Positions 17,517 to 26,619 of a DNA stretch of 38,617 nucleotides are shown here, piece after piece. How positions within the stretch are numbered: position 1 is the stretch's first letter; each line of letters begins with the position of its first letter. Where the stretch lies: contig CALFAM010000024.1 in NCBI GenBank assembly GCA_937948815.1, positions 1 to 38,617 of the forward strand. Direction: 5' to 3'. Source of the DNA: an uncultured bacterium. GTDB taxonomy: Bacteria > Acidobacteriota > Thermoanaerobaculia > Multivoradales > J023. The notes beneath the pieces were generated by a model. The model made no database searches. It saw nothing but the letters and a program-made list of their open reading frames with translations, and had not been told where the DNA came from. The position numbers and the translations under genes are program-made.

Positions 17517-17537
17517 ATGATGGAGGCTTGCCCATGA
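17517..17537 (+). CDS. Six-codon leader ORF (MMEACP) overlapping the tag start
   Basis: ATG at 17517 lies nine bases after AGAGGAG (17501-17507) and opens a six-codon frame whose TGA (17535-17537) overlaps the tag ATG as ATGA. The GGAGG used by tag (17522-17526) lies inside this mini-ORF. The arrangement would couple translation of tag to that of the leader. Whether the leader is translated is unknown; both elements could be coincidence in a purine-rich stretch. Confidence 0.35.
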   Translation: MMEACP

Positions 17538-18097
17538 CGACGAATCGCTGCTCCTGGTGCGGAGAGGACCCACTCTACGTGGCCTACCATGACGAAGAAT
17601 GGGGCGTGCCCGTGCACGATGATCATCTTCTCTTCGAGCTGCTTTCGCTCGAAGGCGCGCAGGCCGGCCTTTCCTGGATCACGATCTTGCGGAAGCGCGA
17701 GGGATACCGGCGGGTCTTCGAGGGCTTCGATCCCGTGCGTGTGGCGCGCTACGACGACGCCAAGATCGATGCCCTGATCACCGATCCGAGCATCGTTCGG
17801 CATCGCGGCAAGGTCGCGAGCGTGGTCAACAATGCGCGCGCGCTACTCGCGGTTCAGGAAGCGTTCGGTTCCTTCGATCGCTACATCTGGGAGTTTGTAG
17901 ACGGTGCGCCGATCCGCAACGCATGGCAGGACCTCGACCAGGTCCCTGCCACGACGCCGACCTCCGAGGCGATGTCGAAAGACCTTCGGCGTCGAGGCTT
18001 TCGATTCATGGGGCCAACGACCTGCTATGCCTTCATGCAGGCCGCTGGCATGGTCAACGACCACGTGGTCGGCTGTTTTCGCTACAAGAAGCTCTGA
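17534..18097 (+). CDS. tag: DNA-3-methyladenine glycosylase I
   Basis: A 187-residue protein of the normal size for Tag. It begins with RCSWCGEDPLYVAYHDEEWG, giving the N-terminal zinc-binding Cys and His, continues with LLSLEGAQAGLSWITILRKR, which carries the conserved base-recognition Glu, and ends with MVNDHVVGCFRY, giving the second zinc-binding His and Cys. The enzyme excises 3-methyladenine from alkylated DNA to start base-excision repair. The ATG at 17534 follows GGAGG by seven bases. The gene is divergent from the aminotransferase and its last 16 bases overlap the convergent unknown gene. Confidence 0.95.
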   Translation: MTTNRCSWCGEDPLYVAYHDEEWGVPVHDDHLLFELLSLEGAQAGLSWITILRKREGYRRVFEGFDPVRVARYDDAKIDALITDPSIVRHRGKVASVVNNARALLAVQEAFGSFDRYIWEFVDGAPIRNAWQDLDQVPATTPTSEAMSKDLRRRGFRFMGPTTCYAFMQAAGMVNDHVVGCFRYKKL

Positions 18098-18837
18098 GCT
18101 GCAGCGGGTAGCGCGCCGAACGGCGGATCTTCGAAGCGAACGTCCTCGTGTCGCGGCTCGTCGCGGCCGGGCGTCCGTGCGGTGGTGCGGCGTCGGTGCG
18201 GCGCGGCCGGCTCGTCGATCGGAATGTCGATCGAAACGGGCCGGGACGTGGTCGCCAGCCAGGTGCGAATCAAATCCCCGAGGGCTCCGTCGGGATGATC
18301 TCTCGCCAGCTCTTCGAGGGTCTTGGTGGCAAGGCGACGGCAGATCTGCATGACCTCTGGAGAGACGATGGCCAGCAGCCTGGCAACGGAGAAGCGAAGC
18401 ACGCGGCACTGCTGGGCGAGCAGCTCGGTTGATGCGGAGCCCGCAAGCTTGTCGTGGACGAGCGCCGCGAAGGCGGCAGCGATTTCGTATTCGCCGTTGG
18501 CTTCGAAGGCTTCACGCGGCGCGTCCACGGGATGGCCGATCGTGCGAGCGTAGCGCCGCTGGTCGAGCGATTTTCGAGCCAATCGGCGGCTGGCGAGCGT
18601 CGAGAAGTAGATCTCGACGCGACGACGATCTCCCGACTCCATGTCGAGCAAGTACGGGTCACCCTCGACCAGCTCAGCCTCGGGGCGGACCCTATCGAGC
18701 ACGTGTCGTGCAAGCGCCGTGGAGTCGCCATCGGCCATCGTGGCCAGCCAGAAAAGGCGTTCGTAGTGCGCGTCCCGCTCGAGCGACTGATCGGATGATG
18801 AGAGGAGCGTTGGGGGTCGGGAGAGGACGAGCGTCAT
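18082..18837 (-). CDS. Hypothetical helical protein of unknown function
   Basis: A 251-residue protein. Two adjacent ATGs (18840 and 18837) follow AGGAGG at 18843-18848; the second has a workable five-base spacing and is chosen. Residues about 15-200 are mostly helical and rich in Leu, Ala, Arg and acidic residues, with no signal peptide or membrane segment. The last 50 residues are rich in Pro, Arg and acidic residues and look disordered. No enzymatic motif or known domain is recognised. The strong ribosome-binding site and codon pattern support a real gene. Its 3' end overlaps that of tag by 16 bases in antisense. It stands alone on its strand, with about 290 bases of empty sequence upstream. 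Confidence 0.65.
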   Translation of the reverse strand: MTLVLSRPPTLLSSSDQSLERDAHYERLFWLATMADGDSTALARHVLDRVRPEAELVEGDPYLLDMESGDRRRVEIYFSTLASRRLARKSLDQRRYARTIGHPVDAPREAFEANGEYEIAAAFAALVHDKLAGSASTELLAQQCRVLRFSVARLLAIVSPEVMQICRRLATKTLEELARDHPDGALGDLIRTWLATTSRPVSIDIPIDEPAAPHRRRTTARTPGRDEPRHEDVRFEDPPFGALPAAAQSFL

Positions 18838-19129
18838 CATGGCCTCCTGGTAGATCGTGCGAGCCGCGGCCAGCCGGCCACGGAACTGCCGTGTACGTGC
18901 TTCCCCTACACAGGTCCCAGGACGCGGTGTTTTGTTACAGCCGATCTTGGCGTTGAGGCTTCCCGTCGGTGGATCGGGCCCAGTGGCTGGGCTGCGAGTC
19001 CCGGATCCCTAGCCGATGCTCAGAGCCGTGATCACTCGATGGGGATGGTTCGAGTCTTTGAAGGGTGTATCTATGGCTCTGGGGCCGTGTCCCGGGCCTG
19101 GGGGAGCCGCTGCGGGAAGGTGCAGGCGA
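18838..19129. other. Intergenic stretch without a recognised gene
   Basis: These 292 bases lie between the unknown 251-residue gene and the alpha/beta hydrolase stop. They must hold the promoter of the former. A short hairpin, GCCCAG (18978-18983) with CTGGGC (18987-18992), could serve as a terminator for the hydrolase but has no T-run. I see no tRNA, convincing small ORF or known RNA. Confidence 0.5.
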
Positions 19130-20092
19130 TCAATCGCCTTCCGTGGAAACCGGTGGCGGCGCTTCGAGGAGAAAGGCACGGGCGTCCCGAGACGTGACCT
19201 CGGGCAACTCTTCCATCGGCACGTGGCCACCGTTGTCATAGATGATCAGGCGAGCGTTCGGAAGGCTCTGCTCGAAGCGCGCGGCCACGGCCACCGGGAT
19301 CCACGTATCCTGGGCGCCCCACTGGATCAGCGTCGGCTGGCTCACGTTGGGTAGATCGGCTTCCCGGTCCTCCCAGGTCGCGTTGAGGCGGTCGATCATG
19401 GCATCTCGATTGCCCTGCCGCAGGAGCATTCGATAGTGGCGCTCGATGAGCGGCGGTGTCACCTTGCTGTCGTCGACGTAAACGTCGCGAAGACCCTGGG
19501 CAATCATGGACTTGGGTGTTACGCGGCGCAGGATCGACCGGGTGAAGGGTACCTTCCCCGCATCGAGCACATTGACCGGCCGGCCGTCGATCGAGGCATA
19601 GCCCGCGGAATCGATCAACACCAGGCGGCGCACGCGCGTCGGGTGGTCGAGGGCCAGTCGCCAGGCGACATGGCCGCCGAGCGAGTTACCGGCCACGTCG
19701 GCGCTCGAAATGCCCAGATGGTCGAGGAGGGCTTTCGTGGTCTGGACGTAGCGCGTGATGCGGTAATCACGATCCTGGTTGGGACCGGTGAGACCGAAGC
19801 CTGGCAGATCGAAGCGGATGATCCGAAACGAGCTGCCGAGCGCTTCGACCCAGCCGTTCCACGTATGCAAGGACGCGCCCGTGCCATGGAGCAAGAGAAG
19901 CGGCTCGCCGTCTCGTGGCCCTTCGTCCTTGAGGTGAAGGCGGGCGCCATCGATCTCCAGGAACTGCGAGGCTGTATCAGCGTACTCGGCTTCCAGGACC
20001 TCAGCGGGCAGATCGCGCCGATAGTTGACGGCCAGGAAGCCGCAGTTCATGAAGAAGAAGGCCAGTAGCAGAAGCGCGGCGAGCTTGCGCAT
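19130..20092 (-). CDS. Membrane-anchored or secreted alpha/beta hydrolase
   Basis: A 320-residue protein with a hydrophobic N-terminal segment (about 4-24) that is either a signal anchor or a signal peptide. The hydrolase fold is complete: oxyanion loop LLLLHGTGASLHTW, nucleophile elbow GNSLGGH, acid in WGAQDTWIP and catalytic His in NGGHVPMEE. The family includes esterases, lipases, C-C hydrolases and haloperoxidase-like enzymes; the sequence does not single one out. It lies downstream of the MATE exporter on the same strand with a 146-base gap, so co-transcription is possible but not shown. The three-base stop is embedded in GGCGATCAATCGCC, a short dyad. Confidence 0.88.
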   Translation of the reverse strand: MRKLAALLLLAFFFMNCGFLAVNYRRDLPAEVLEAEYADTASQFLEIDGARLHLKDEGPRDGEPLLLLHGTGASLHTWNGWVEALGSSFRIIRFDLPGFGLTGPNQDRDYRITRYVQTTKALLDHLGISSADVAGNSLGGHVAWRLALDHPTRVRRLVLIDSAGYASIDGRPVNVLDAGKVPFTRSILRRVTPKSMIAQGLRDVYVDDSKVTPPLIERHYRMLLRQGNRDAMIDRLNATWEDREADLPNVSQPTLIQWGAQDTWIPVAVAARFEQSLPNARLIIYDNGGHVPMEELPEVTSRDARAFLLEAPPPVSTEGD

Positions 20093-20238
20093 CGATGGTT
20101 CTCACAGGTTGGTGGTGGAGATGTCCAGCCGACGCCACGGCCGACCAGACGCGCCCGTGCCAAGCGTACTATGTGCGCGTTCCCGGGCGAGCTGATGGCG
20201 CGCGCGGTCGCGGGGTCGGTCGGAGTCTGTCCCGCCCG

Positions 20239-21615
20239 TCAGTCTTCGATCACGACGATGGCGGCGATGTCGCGTCGGAACGTACGCACGATGCGAATCA
20301 GGAAGAGTACGGCAACGCTCATCAAACCCGCGGTCAGCCCCCACCACAGGCCTTGGGGGCCGCGGCCGAGCCCAAAGGCGACGTAATAGGCCAAGGGAAG
20401 GCCCAAGAACCAGTAGCCGACCAGGGCGATGACGGCGGGAATCCGTGTGTCGCCAGCGCCACGTAGAACGCCGGCGCCCACCACCTGAATGCCGTCGAAG
20501 ACCTGAAACAAGGCCGCCACCGGGAGCAAGACGGCCGCCAGTGCCGCAACGTCCGCGGTGTCCGTGTAGAGCCTTGCGAGCTGGCTCGGGGCGAGGGCAA
20601 AGGCCAGCGCCGAGAGCGTCATGACACCACCGCCGACTGCCAGGCACACCAAAGCCGCGCGCCGCGCGCCGGGCATGTCGCGACGGCCGATGGCATTGCC
20701 GACCCGCGTCGAAGCCGCGCCCGCGATGCCCAAGGGCATCATGAACGACAGTGCGGCCAGGTTGAGTGCGATCTGGTGGGCAGCCAGCTCGCGGGCGCCG
20801 AGCTGACCCATCATCAGCGCGACGGTCATGAACAGCCACATCTCGAGCGAGACCTGGACACCGATCGGGAAGCCGAGGGTCAGGAGCTGGCGGTAGCCGC
20901 GCAGCCGCAGATCTGCCAGCTTTCGCGCCGGCCACAAGGCGGCGAAGCGACGCCATTCGAAGGCCACGAGCAGGAGGAGCATGCTCCAGCGAGAGATCGA
21001 TGTGGCGAGGCCCGAGCCTGTGACCTCGAGGCGCGGCATGCCGAAGTGGCCGAAGATCAAGCCGTAGTTGGCGACCACATTGAGCAGGTTCGAGATGACG
21101 ATCGCGAGCACCGCGGAGCGAACGATCGACATCGCTTGCAGGGTCTGCCGGACGACGACGAAGAGCAAGAACGCGGGGACGCCGGGAATCAGCGCCTGAA
21201 GGTAACGGCCAGCCGGGCCGATGACCTCGGGCTGCTGGCCGAGCAGCCGGAGTACGGGGCGCAGATCGATCATGCACAACGACACCAGGATCGACAAGCC
21301 GAGGGCGCTGACCAGTCCACGCTTGAGGTGCGTGGCCACGCCGCGGTCATCGCCGGCCCCCCATGCCTGGGCAACCAAGGGATCGAGTGCCATCAGGATG
21401 CCCATCGGCAGGGTGACCAGCCCGAACGAGACGCCGGCGCCCAGGGCGCCAGACGCCAGGGCCTGCGCCGAAACCCGACCCAGCATCATGGTGTCGACCG
21501 TGGACATCAACATCATCCCCAGCTGCACCATGATGACTGGCGCGGCCAGGGCGGCGACTGCCCGCACTTCCCTGCGCAGCGGCGAACGGTCAGGCGATAG
21601 GCTGGAGGAAAGCAT
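20239..21615 (-). CDS. MATE-family multidrug/cation efflux transporter
   Basis: About 458 residues with some twelve predicted transmembrane helices in two similar halves. Typical MATE segments are seen: APVIMVQLGMMLMSTVDTMM in helix 1, DPLVAQAWGAGD after helix 2, and in the second half AAHQIALNLAALSFMMPLGI followed by TRVGNAIGRRD. MATE proteins export drugs or metabolites in exchange for Na+ or H+ across the inner membrane. The ATG at 21615 gives a short N-terminus that is typical for the family; an upstream ATG at 21654 is possible, and neither has a clear ribosome-binding site. It is divergent from the DUF2207 gene. Confidence 0.92.
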   Translation of the reverse strand: MLSSSLSPDRSPLRREVRAVAALAAPVIMVQLGMMLMSTVDTMMLGRVSAQALASGALGAGVSFGLVTLPMGILMALDPLVAQAWGAGDDRGVATHLKRGLVSALGLSILVSLCMIDLRPVLRLLGQQPEVIGPAGRYLQALIPGVPAFLLFVVVRQTLQAMSIVRSAVLAIVISNLLNVVANYGLIFGHFGMPRLEVTGSGLATSISRWSMLLLLVAFEWRRFAALWPARKLADLRLRGYRQLLTLGFPIGVQVSLEMWLFMTVALMMGQLGARELAAHQIALNLAALSFMMPLGIAGAASTRVGNAIGRRDMPGARRAALVCLAVGGGVMTLSALAFALAPSQLARLYTDTADVAALAAVLLPVAALFQVFDGIQVVGAGVLRGAGDTRIPAVIALVGYWFLGLPLAYYVAFGLGRGPQGLWWGLTAGLMSVAVLFLIRIVRTFRRDIAAIVVIED

Positions 21616-21650
21616 GGTGGGTGTGCTCAGGCGGGGCGAGGCGGAACGAA

Positions 21651-21663
21651 GCATAGGGTATGC
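21651..21663. promoter_or_regulatory. Operator-like dyad between MATE and DUF2207 genes
   Basis: GCATA-GGG-TATGC is a perfect 5-bp dyad with a three-base centre in the divergent intergenic region, 36 bases upstream of the chosen MATE start. A repressor site is possible; nothing in the sequence identifies the regulator. Confidence 0.25.
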
Positions 21664-21736
21664 GGAGGAGAGAAGCGAGTTGCAGGCGACACCGAAAATT
21701 GCGAGTGGAAACCGGATTTGCCCGGCGCGCGGGCCG

Positions 21737-23695
21737 ATGCGCGCACTGCTGCTGGCGACGAGCTTGTGGTGTCTGATCAGCACGGAAGCGCTCGCTCAGC
21801 GTACGCTTCACTGGCAGGAGCTCGCGGTTTCCGCGCGGCTGGATGCCGAGGGCCGTCTCCATGTCGTCGAGCGCCACGCGGTGGTCATGAGCGGCGACTG
21901 GAACGGCGGTGAGCGGTTCTTCAACTTGAACATGGGGCAACCGTTTCGGTTCTTGGGTGTACGCCGGATCGATCCCGATACCGGCATGGTTCGTGACCTG
22001 CCCCGCGGCTCACTCTCGACGGTTGACACGTGGAATCTCCGTGGGCGCGCCCTGGTCCGCTGGCGCAGCCGCCTCCCGGAGGATCCTCCCTTTGCTGAGA
22101 CCGTGCTGATCCATGAGCTCACCTACGAGCTCGATGAAGTGGTTCGTGCGCGCGACGGCGGGTTCTTGCTCGATCACGACTTTGCCTTCCCCGACCGCGT
22201 GGGGAGCATCGAGCGGTTCGGGCTCGAGCTGACGCTCGATCCGGCCTGGAAGCCGAGGGCAACGCTTCCCCACCAGATGGAAGCGCAGGCCCTCGCACCT
22301 GGCGAGAGCTTCCCGGTCACCGCACTGTTCGACTACCGAGGCCCGGGAAGCCCGAGTCGGGCTCTCGCTGTGCCGGCCCAGTGGCCTGTTTGGCTCACCT
22401 GGTTGCTCGGCGTGGTTGGCACGGTCTGGCTCTACCGGCGATTTCTCGAAGGCGAGCGGCCGCTCGGACGGCTGGCGCCACCGCTGTCCCACCGCGAGGT
22501 CGACGAAGCGTGGCTCGAAACCGATCTCTTTCCCTGGCTCCCCGAACAGGTCGGCGCGATCTGGGACCAGAAAGTCGGGCCACCGGAGGTTGCCGCGGTT
22601 CTGGCGCGGCTGGTGGCCGAGGGCAAGCTCGAGAGTCGCATCGAGAAGCGAGGCTGGTTCGGTCGCAAGGTCATGGTGCTCGACCGCAAAGTGCCACTGG
22701 CCGAGCTCGATGGCTACGTCGGCAGGCTGGTCCGCAAGCTGTTCTTCGACAAGCGCCGCACCGTCGACTCGGATGCGCTGCGCGAGCATTACAAGAAACG
22801 AGGTTTGAATCCCGCGGCCATCTTGCAATCGTCACTGACCCGAGCGATCGGGTCGGTGAGCAAGCGGCGCCGCATGCCGCCGCTGCCGGTGAAGCCATGG
22901 GTGCTGATTCTCGCGGGCTTCGCCTTGGTGCTGATCGATCCCCTCTTGCGGACGAAGCGCGTCGTTGCCGACCTCGGCGACGGCGTGACGGATGTCCGCG
23001 TCGTCTGGATACTCCTGGTCGGACTGTTCGCGGCATTGGGTGCCATCTTCGGAGGGCTGCTGGCGCGGCGCGTCGAGGTTCACCTGGCCTCTGTGCAGCG
23101 ATTGGCAATCTGGCTCCCCGTGATGGCGCTGGGCGCGCTGAGCTCTTTCGGTCTCCTACAGCTCTTTGCACGCCACAATGTGTACTTCGGGTTGACCGCG
23201 GGTCCGGTTGGCCTCGCGGGAGTCACTTTGCTGACCCTCGGGCTCCTGGCTTTCTGGCTGAAGCTCGCCCGTGCACAGCTGGACAAGCGTGGTATCGAAG
23301 TTCGCCGCCGACTGGCGGCGATTCGTGCCTGGTTCGCGCACGAGCTGCGACAAAAGGAGCCACGCCTCGACGATGCCTGGTTTCCCTACCTCTTGGCCTT
23401 GGGGCTCGCGGGCCCTGTCGAGCGGTGGTTTCGGGCCTTTGGCGGCGCGGATTCGGGAGGTCTCGCGGGTAGCGGTGCGTTTGGCAGCACGACCGCTTCC
23501 GCGGGATCGCGATCCGCGACATCGTGGACGGGGGGTGGCGGCGCCTTCGGTGGCGGTGGCGCCACCGCGTCCTGGGCGGCAACCGCCGCCGGCATCGCCT
23601 CGGGGGTATCGCGCGGCGGCTCGGGGAGCGGAAGCTCGAGCAGCAGTGGCGGCAGCAGCAGCTCGACGGGTGGCGGCGGTGGTGGCGGCTGGTAA
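21737..23695 (+). CDS. DUF2207-family membrane protein
   Basis: A 652-residue protein from the ATG at 21737. A signal peptide (about 1-21) is followed by an extracytoplasmic DUF2207 domain with the typical LDAEGRLHVVERHAVV and GDWNGGERFFNL strands. A transmembrane helix near residue 220 leads to a cytoplasmic winged-helix-like region (about 240-370), then four more helices to about residue 530. The C-terminus is a low-complexity Gly/Ser tail ending in a run of glycines and Trp, as in other DUF2207 proteins. The molecular role of the family is not established; a transport or signalling role has only been guessed. The reading frame is open for 172 codons upstream, but the signal peptide fixes the start. 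Confidence 0.88.
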   Translation: MRALLLATSLWCLISTEALAQRTLHWQELAVSARLDAEGRLHVVERHAVVMSGDWNGGERFFNLNMGQPFRFLGVRRIDPDTGMVRDLPRGSLSTVDTWNLRGRALVRWRSRLPEDPPFAETVLIHELTYELDEVVRARDGGFLLDHDFAFPDRVGSIERFGLELTLDPAWKPRATLPHQMEAQALAPGESFPVTALFDYRGPGSPSRALAVPAQWPVWLTWLLGVVGTVWLYRRFLEGERPLGRLAPPLSHREVDEAWLETDLFPWLPEQVGAIWDQKVGPPEVAAVLARLVAEGKLESRIEKRGWFGRKVMVLDRKVPLAELDGYVGRLVRKLFFDKRRTVDSDALREHYKKRGLNPAAILQSSLTRAIGSVSKRRRMPPLPVKPWVLILAGFALVLIDPLLRTKRVVADLGDGVTDVRVVWILLVGLFAALGAIFGGLLARRVEVHLASVQRLAIWLPVMALGALSSFGLLQLFARHNVYFGLTAGPVGLAGVTLLTLGLLAFWLKLARAQLDKRGIEVRRRLAAIRAWFAHELRQKEPRLDDAWFPYLLALGLAGPVERWFRAFGGADSGGLAGSGAFGSTTASAGSRSATSWTGGGGAFGGGGATASWAATAAGIASGVSRGGSGSGSSSSSGGSSSSTGGGGGGGW

Positions 23696-23735
23696 GTCGC
23701 CCTGGTGGCGCCTGGCGCGAACGAAGCGCCGTTGC

Positions 23736-25760
23736 CTACATCTGTTCCAAGACGGGCACGCCGAGCAGCTCGGTGAGATCGATCAGGCCTTTGCGAAAGA
23801 TCTGAAAGCCGGCCAGTCGGACGCTTCGCAGATCGGCGTTTTCCTCGTCGAGAATGCGGTGCCGATGGTAAGCGTGGTGGAACTTGGCTGCCAGGTCGAG
23901 GGCGGCACGCGCGATCAATGACAGCTCGAGGCTGCTCGAGCCGCGTTCGACCGTTTGCTGAATCTGAGCGGCCTGCAGCACCAAGTCCCACAGATCGTCT
24001 GCCCACAGCTCGGAGTCGAGCTGAGCGAGGGCCTCGAGGTCGACCTCCGATGCCATGCCCGCGGCGTCCAGCTTGTGCCGGATGTTGCGCTCGCGCACCA
24101 AGGAATACTGCAGGTAGGGACCGGTCTCACCTTCGAACGCCAATGCCTCGTCGAGGTCGAAGGCGATCTTGCGCGTGGTTGTTGCCTTGACCATGAAGAA
24201 GCGTAGCGCGCCGATCGCCACGGCACGTGCCCGTGCGGCGAGCACGTCCGGCGCCAAATCGCTGTAGCGTTCGCGAATCTGCTCGGCGCTGCGTGCCTCG
24301 AGCTGATCGAGCAGGTCGTCAGCCTTGACGCCAATGCCCTTGCGTCCCGACATGTCGAGGGACTTGCTCTGGTCATCCGCGTCGGTCAGGAAGCCGAGCT
24401 GGCGTGCCGTGCCGGTGGACAGGGACACGAATTCGTAAGCGAAGTGCACGGAATGTGCCGCAGCGTCCGTATGGCCGAGTGCCTCGAGGCCGGCCCGGAC
24501 GATGCGCTGCAAATAGCTCTGACGTGCGTCGATGACGTTGATCACCCGATCGCCAGCACCGAACGCGGGGTGCTCACGGACCGGATCGTCGGTGGTCGTC
24601 TGCCACAAGACCGCATCTTCGCCCGGATCGGTACCGGCAACCGGCGCGTCTTCCTGGCGCGGCGCGCCGCCAGGCCACGGCCGATAGCCGAAGTCCCGGC
24701 CGAGCAGGCCGAACTTCCAGAGCTGATAGGCGATGTCCTTGCCGACGTAGGTCACCGTTCCGTCGGAACGCACGATGACCTTGTCGGGATCTTCGAGGCC
24801 GGCGAACTCTTCGCTGCCCTGAAGTGGCATGACCCAGCAGCCTTCATTCTTGCCATCGGCTTCGAGCCGGATCGCACCGGCCGACTTCAGCTTCTCGAAG
24901 GCCACCGTGAAGAAATCGAGGCCGAGAATGTCGCTCTCACGGGTCAGGACGTCGTAGCCGACGCCGATGCGCGCCATCGTCCTCAGATGGCGGTCGACGA
25001 TCCTGCGGGCGACCAGGCGACCCATGGCGGCGCGTTCGCCCTCGCCGCTCTCCAAGGCATGAAGCGTCTGACGACGCAGCGCCTGGCGTTCCTTGTCTTC
25101 TTCGAACCACTGCCCCACCTGGCTGTAGACATCCCAGCACAGGTAGTCGAACGGCTCTTCCGCGGTTTCGACGTCGGCCAGCGACCACCCGCGCACGTCG
25201 ATGAAGCCGACGACGACGTCGGCAACCTGGACGCCGGTATCGTCAATGTAGTTCTGAGTCTCTACTTGGTGCCCGAGTCGGCGCAGCGATCGCACCAGCA
25301 CGTCGCCGAGCACGGCATTGCGCAAGTGGCCGATGTGCGCCGCTTTGTTCGGGTTGATATTGGTGTGCTCGACGATCACCTTGGCGGGCGTCGAGGCGCC
25401 GTTCGGGCCTTGGGCTGCCACCGCCTCGTCCATGGCCGAGGTGGACGGATCGTAGAGGGGCTCGCCGAGCAGGCGTGCCGCCACGGCAGAACGGTCGAGA
25501 AACACATTCAGGTAGCCGGCACCTTCGATGCGGACGCTCTTCACCGGTGCCGGGAAGTGCAGTCCGTCGAGAAGCTCGGTCGCGATGTCGCGCGGCTTCT
25601 TGCGCAGCTCGCGGGCCAGGTGGAGCGCAGCGGGGAATGCCAAATCCCCTAGCGCGCGGCGTGGCGGAATGCTCACCACGGGCGTGTGTTCGACGTTGAA
25701 GACCGAGCGTATTTGCGCGGCCAGACAACGGGAGAGCTCGGCCTTCAATCCCTTCAGCAT
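23736..25760 (-). CDS. argS: Arginyl-tRNA synthetase
   Basis: A 674-residue class I synthetase. An N-terminal ArgRS additional domain (about 1-90) precedes the catalytic core with VEHTNINPNKAAHIGHLRNAVLGD, shortened here to its AHIGHLRN HIGH motif, and ETQNYIDDTGVQVADVV. The signature loop reads KSLDMSGRKGIGVKADD in place of KMSKS, a known kind of variation in this enzyme. The anticodon-binding helical domain has GPYLQYSLVRERNI and ends in LGVPVLEQM. It charges tRNA-Arg and is essential. ATG at 25760 gives the MLKGLKAEL start; ATG at 25781 would add seven residues and neither has a clear ribosome-binding site. A 140-base gap separates it from the divergent macrodomain gene. Confidence 0.95.
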   Translation of the reverse strand: MLKGLKAELSRCLAAQIRSVFNVEHTPVVSIPPRRALGDLAFPAALHLARELRKKPRDIATELLDGLHFPAPVKSVRIEGAGYLNVFLDRSAVAARLLGEPLYDPSTSAMDEAVAAQGPNGASTPAKVIVEHTNINPNKAAHIGHLRNAVLGDVLVRSLRRLGHQVETQNYIDDTGVQVADVVVGFIDVRGWSLADVETAEEPFDYLCWDVYSQVGQWFEEDKERQALRRQTLHALESGEGERAAMGRLVARRIVDRHLRTMARIGVGYDVLTRESDILGLDFFTVAFEKLKSAGAIRLEADGKNEGCWVMPLQGSEEFAGLEDPDKVIVRSDGTVTYVGKDIAYQLWKFGLLGRDFGYRPWPGGAPRQEDAPVAGTDPGEDAVLWQTTTDDPVREHPAFGAGDRVINVIDARQSYLQRIVRAGLEALGHTDAAAHSVHFAYEFVSLSTGTARQLGFLTDADDQSKSLDMSGRKGIGVKADDLLDQLEARSAEQIRERYSDLAPDVLAARARAVAIGALRFFMVKATTTRKIAFDLDEALAFEGETGPYLQYSLVRERNIRHKLDAAGMASEVDLEALAQLDSELWADDLWDLVLQAAQIQQTVERGSSSLELSLIARAALDLAAKFHHAYHRHRILDEENADLRSVRLAGFQIFRKGLIDLTELLGVPVLEQM

Positions 25761-25900
25761 AGTCGGCGGAGTGTACACCATGGGTGGCTTGGAATCGGTG
25801 GGCGCTTCGGGGGGCGTCACGCGTGCCGCGATTCGGGAAAACTGGACGTCTCTGATAGGATTCCTGCTCGGAAGCGTCATGTCTAGGAGACTGCGGAATC

Positions 25901-26443
25901 ATGGATGGAAGGAAACTATCGATCCAGTTGGAAGGTACCCAACTGGAGTTGATTGAGGGCGACATCACCGACCTCGTCGTCGAGGCGATCGTCAACGCTG
26001 CCAATGAAGATCTGCAGCTCGGCGAAGGTGTCGCGGGTGCGATCCGCGAGAAAGGCGGCCCGTCGATCCAGGAGGAGTGCGACCGCATCGGTCATACGGC
26101 GGTCGGCACCGCGGTCATCACCAACGGTGGCGATCTGGCGGCCAAGCATGTCTTGCATGCGGTTGGCCCACGATTCGGCGAAGGCGATGAGGACCGCAAG
26201 CTGGCCTCGGCGGTTCGCTCCGCACTGGCCCTATCGGATCGCCATGGCCTGCGTTCGATCGCATTTCCGGCCATCTCGACCGGCGTGTTCGGTTTTCCGA
26301 TGGATCGTTGCGCACGAATCATGCTTACCGAGATCTACCGCTACCTGCAGGGTGGCACCAAGATCGAGCGGGTGGTGATCTCTCTGGTCGACGACGCTTC
26401 GTTCGAGATCTTCAAGCGCGAGCTGCGGCGCGGATTCCGGTAG
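25901..26443 (+). CDS. Macrodomain protein (ADP-ribose/O-acetyl-ADP-ribose binding or deacetylase)
   Basis: A 180-residue single macrodomain. The ligand-binding elements are intact: GDITDLVVEAIVNAAN with the Asp and the NAAN loop, LGEGVAGAIREKGG as the first glycine loop, and AFPAISTGVFGFPMD as the second. Members of the YmdB/MacroD type hydrolyse O-acetyl-ADP-ribose or remove ADP-ribose from proteins or nucleic acids. AGGAGA ten bases before the ATG supports the start. It lies 176 bases upstream of the hydrolase-ligase cassette on the same strand; a functional link is possible but not shown. Confidence 0.92.
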   Translation: MDGRKLSIQLEGTQLELIEGDITDLVVEAIVNAANEDLQLGEGVAGAIREKGGPSIQEECDRIGHTAVGTAVITNGGDLAAKHVLHAVGPRFGEGDEDRKLASAVRSALALSDRHGLRSIAFPAISTGVFGFPMDRCARIMLTEIYRYLQGGTKIERVVISLVDDASFEIFKRELRRGFR

Positions 26444-26454
26444 GTACGTTCGCG

Positions 26455-26474
26455 GTTCGGAGTCGGTGCCGAAC
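26455..26474 (+). terminator. Candidate terminator after macrodomain gene
   Basis: GTTCGG (26455-26460) and CCGAAC (26469-26474) form a 6-bp stem with an eight-base loop, twelve bases after the stop codon. It has no T-run. If real, it would separate the macrodomain gene from the cassette downstream. Confidence 0.25.
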
Positions 26475-26619
26475 AGCGGTAGCGGGAACCGAGGCCAGCG
26501 TCTCGCGCCGCGCGGAGTGCCGACCGCGTAACCCGCACAGCCCGGCGCACCCCTTTCACGGTGAGCGGCGCAGGCAACGCACCGAGTCTTCCCAACCGTA
26601 GAGCCGATCCGGATACATC

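Noticed and set aside
18978-19070. Possible tRNA-like segment with a GGTTCGAGTC stretch
   Set aside because: No acceptor stem, anticodon arm or D-loop could be fitted around it.
23520-23695. GC-rich repetitive stretch considered as a repeat element
   Set aside because: It codes the Gly/Ser-rich tail that is normal for DUF2207 proteins.
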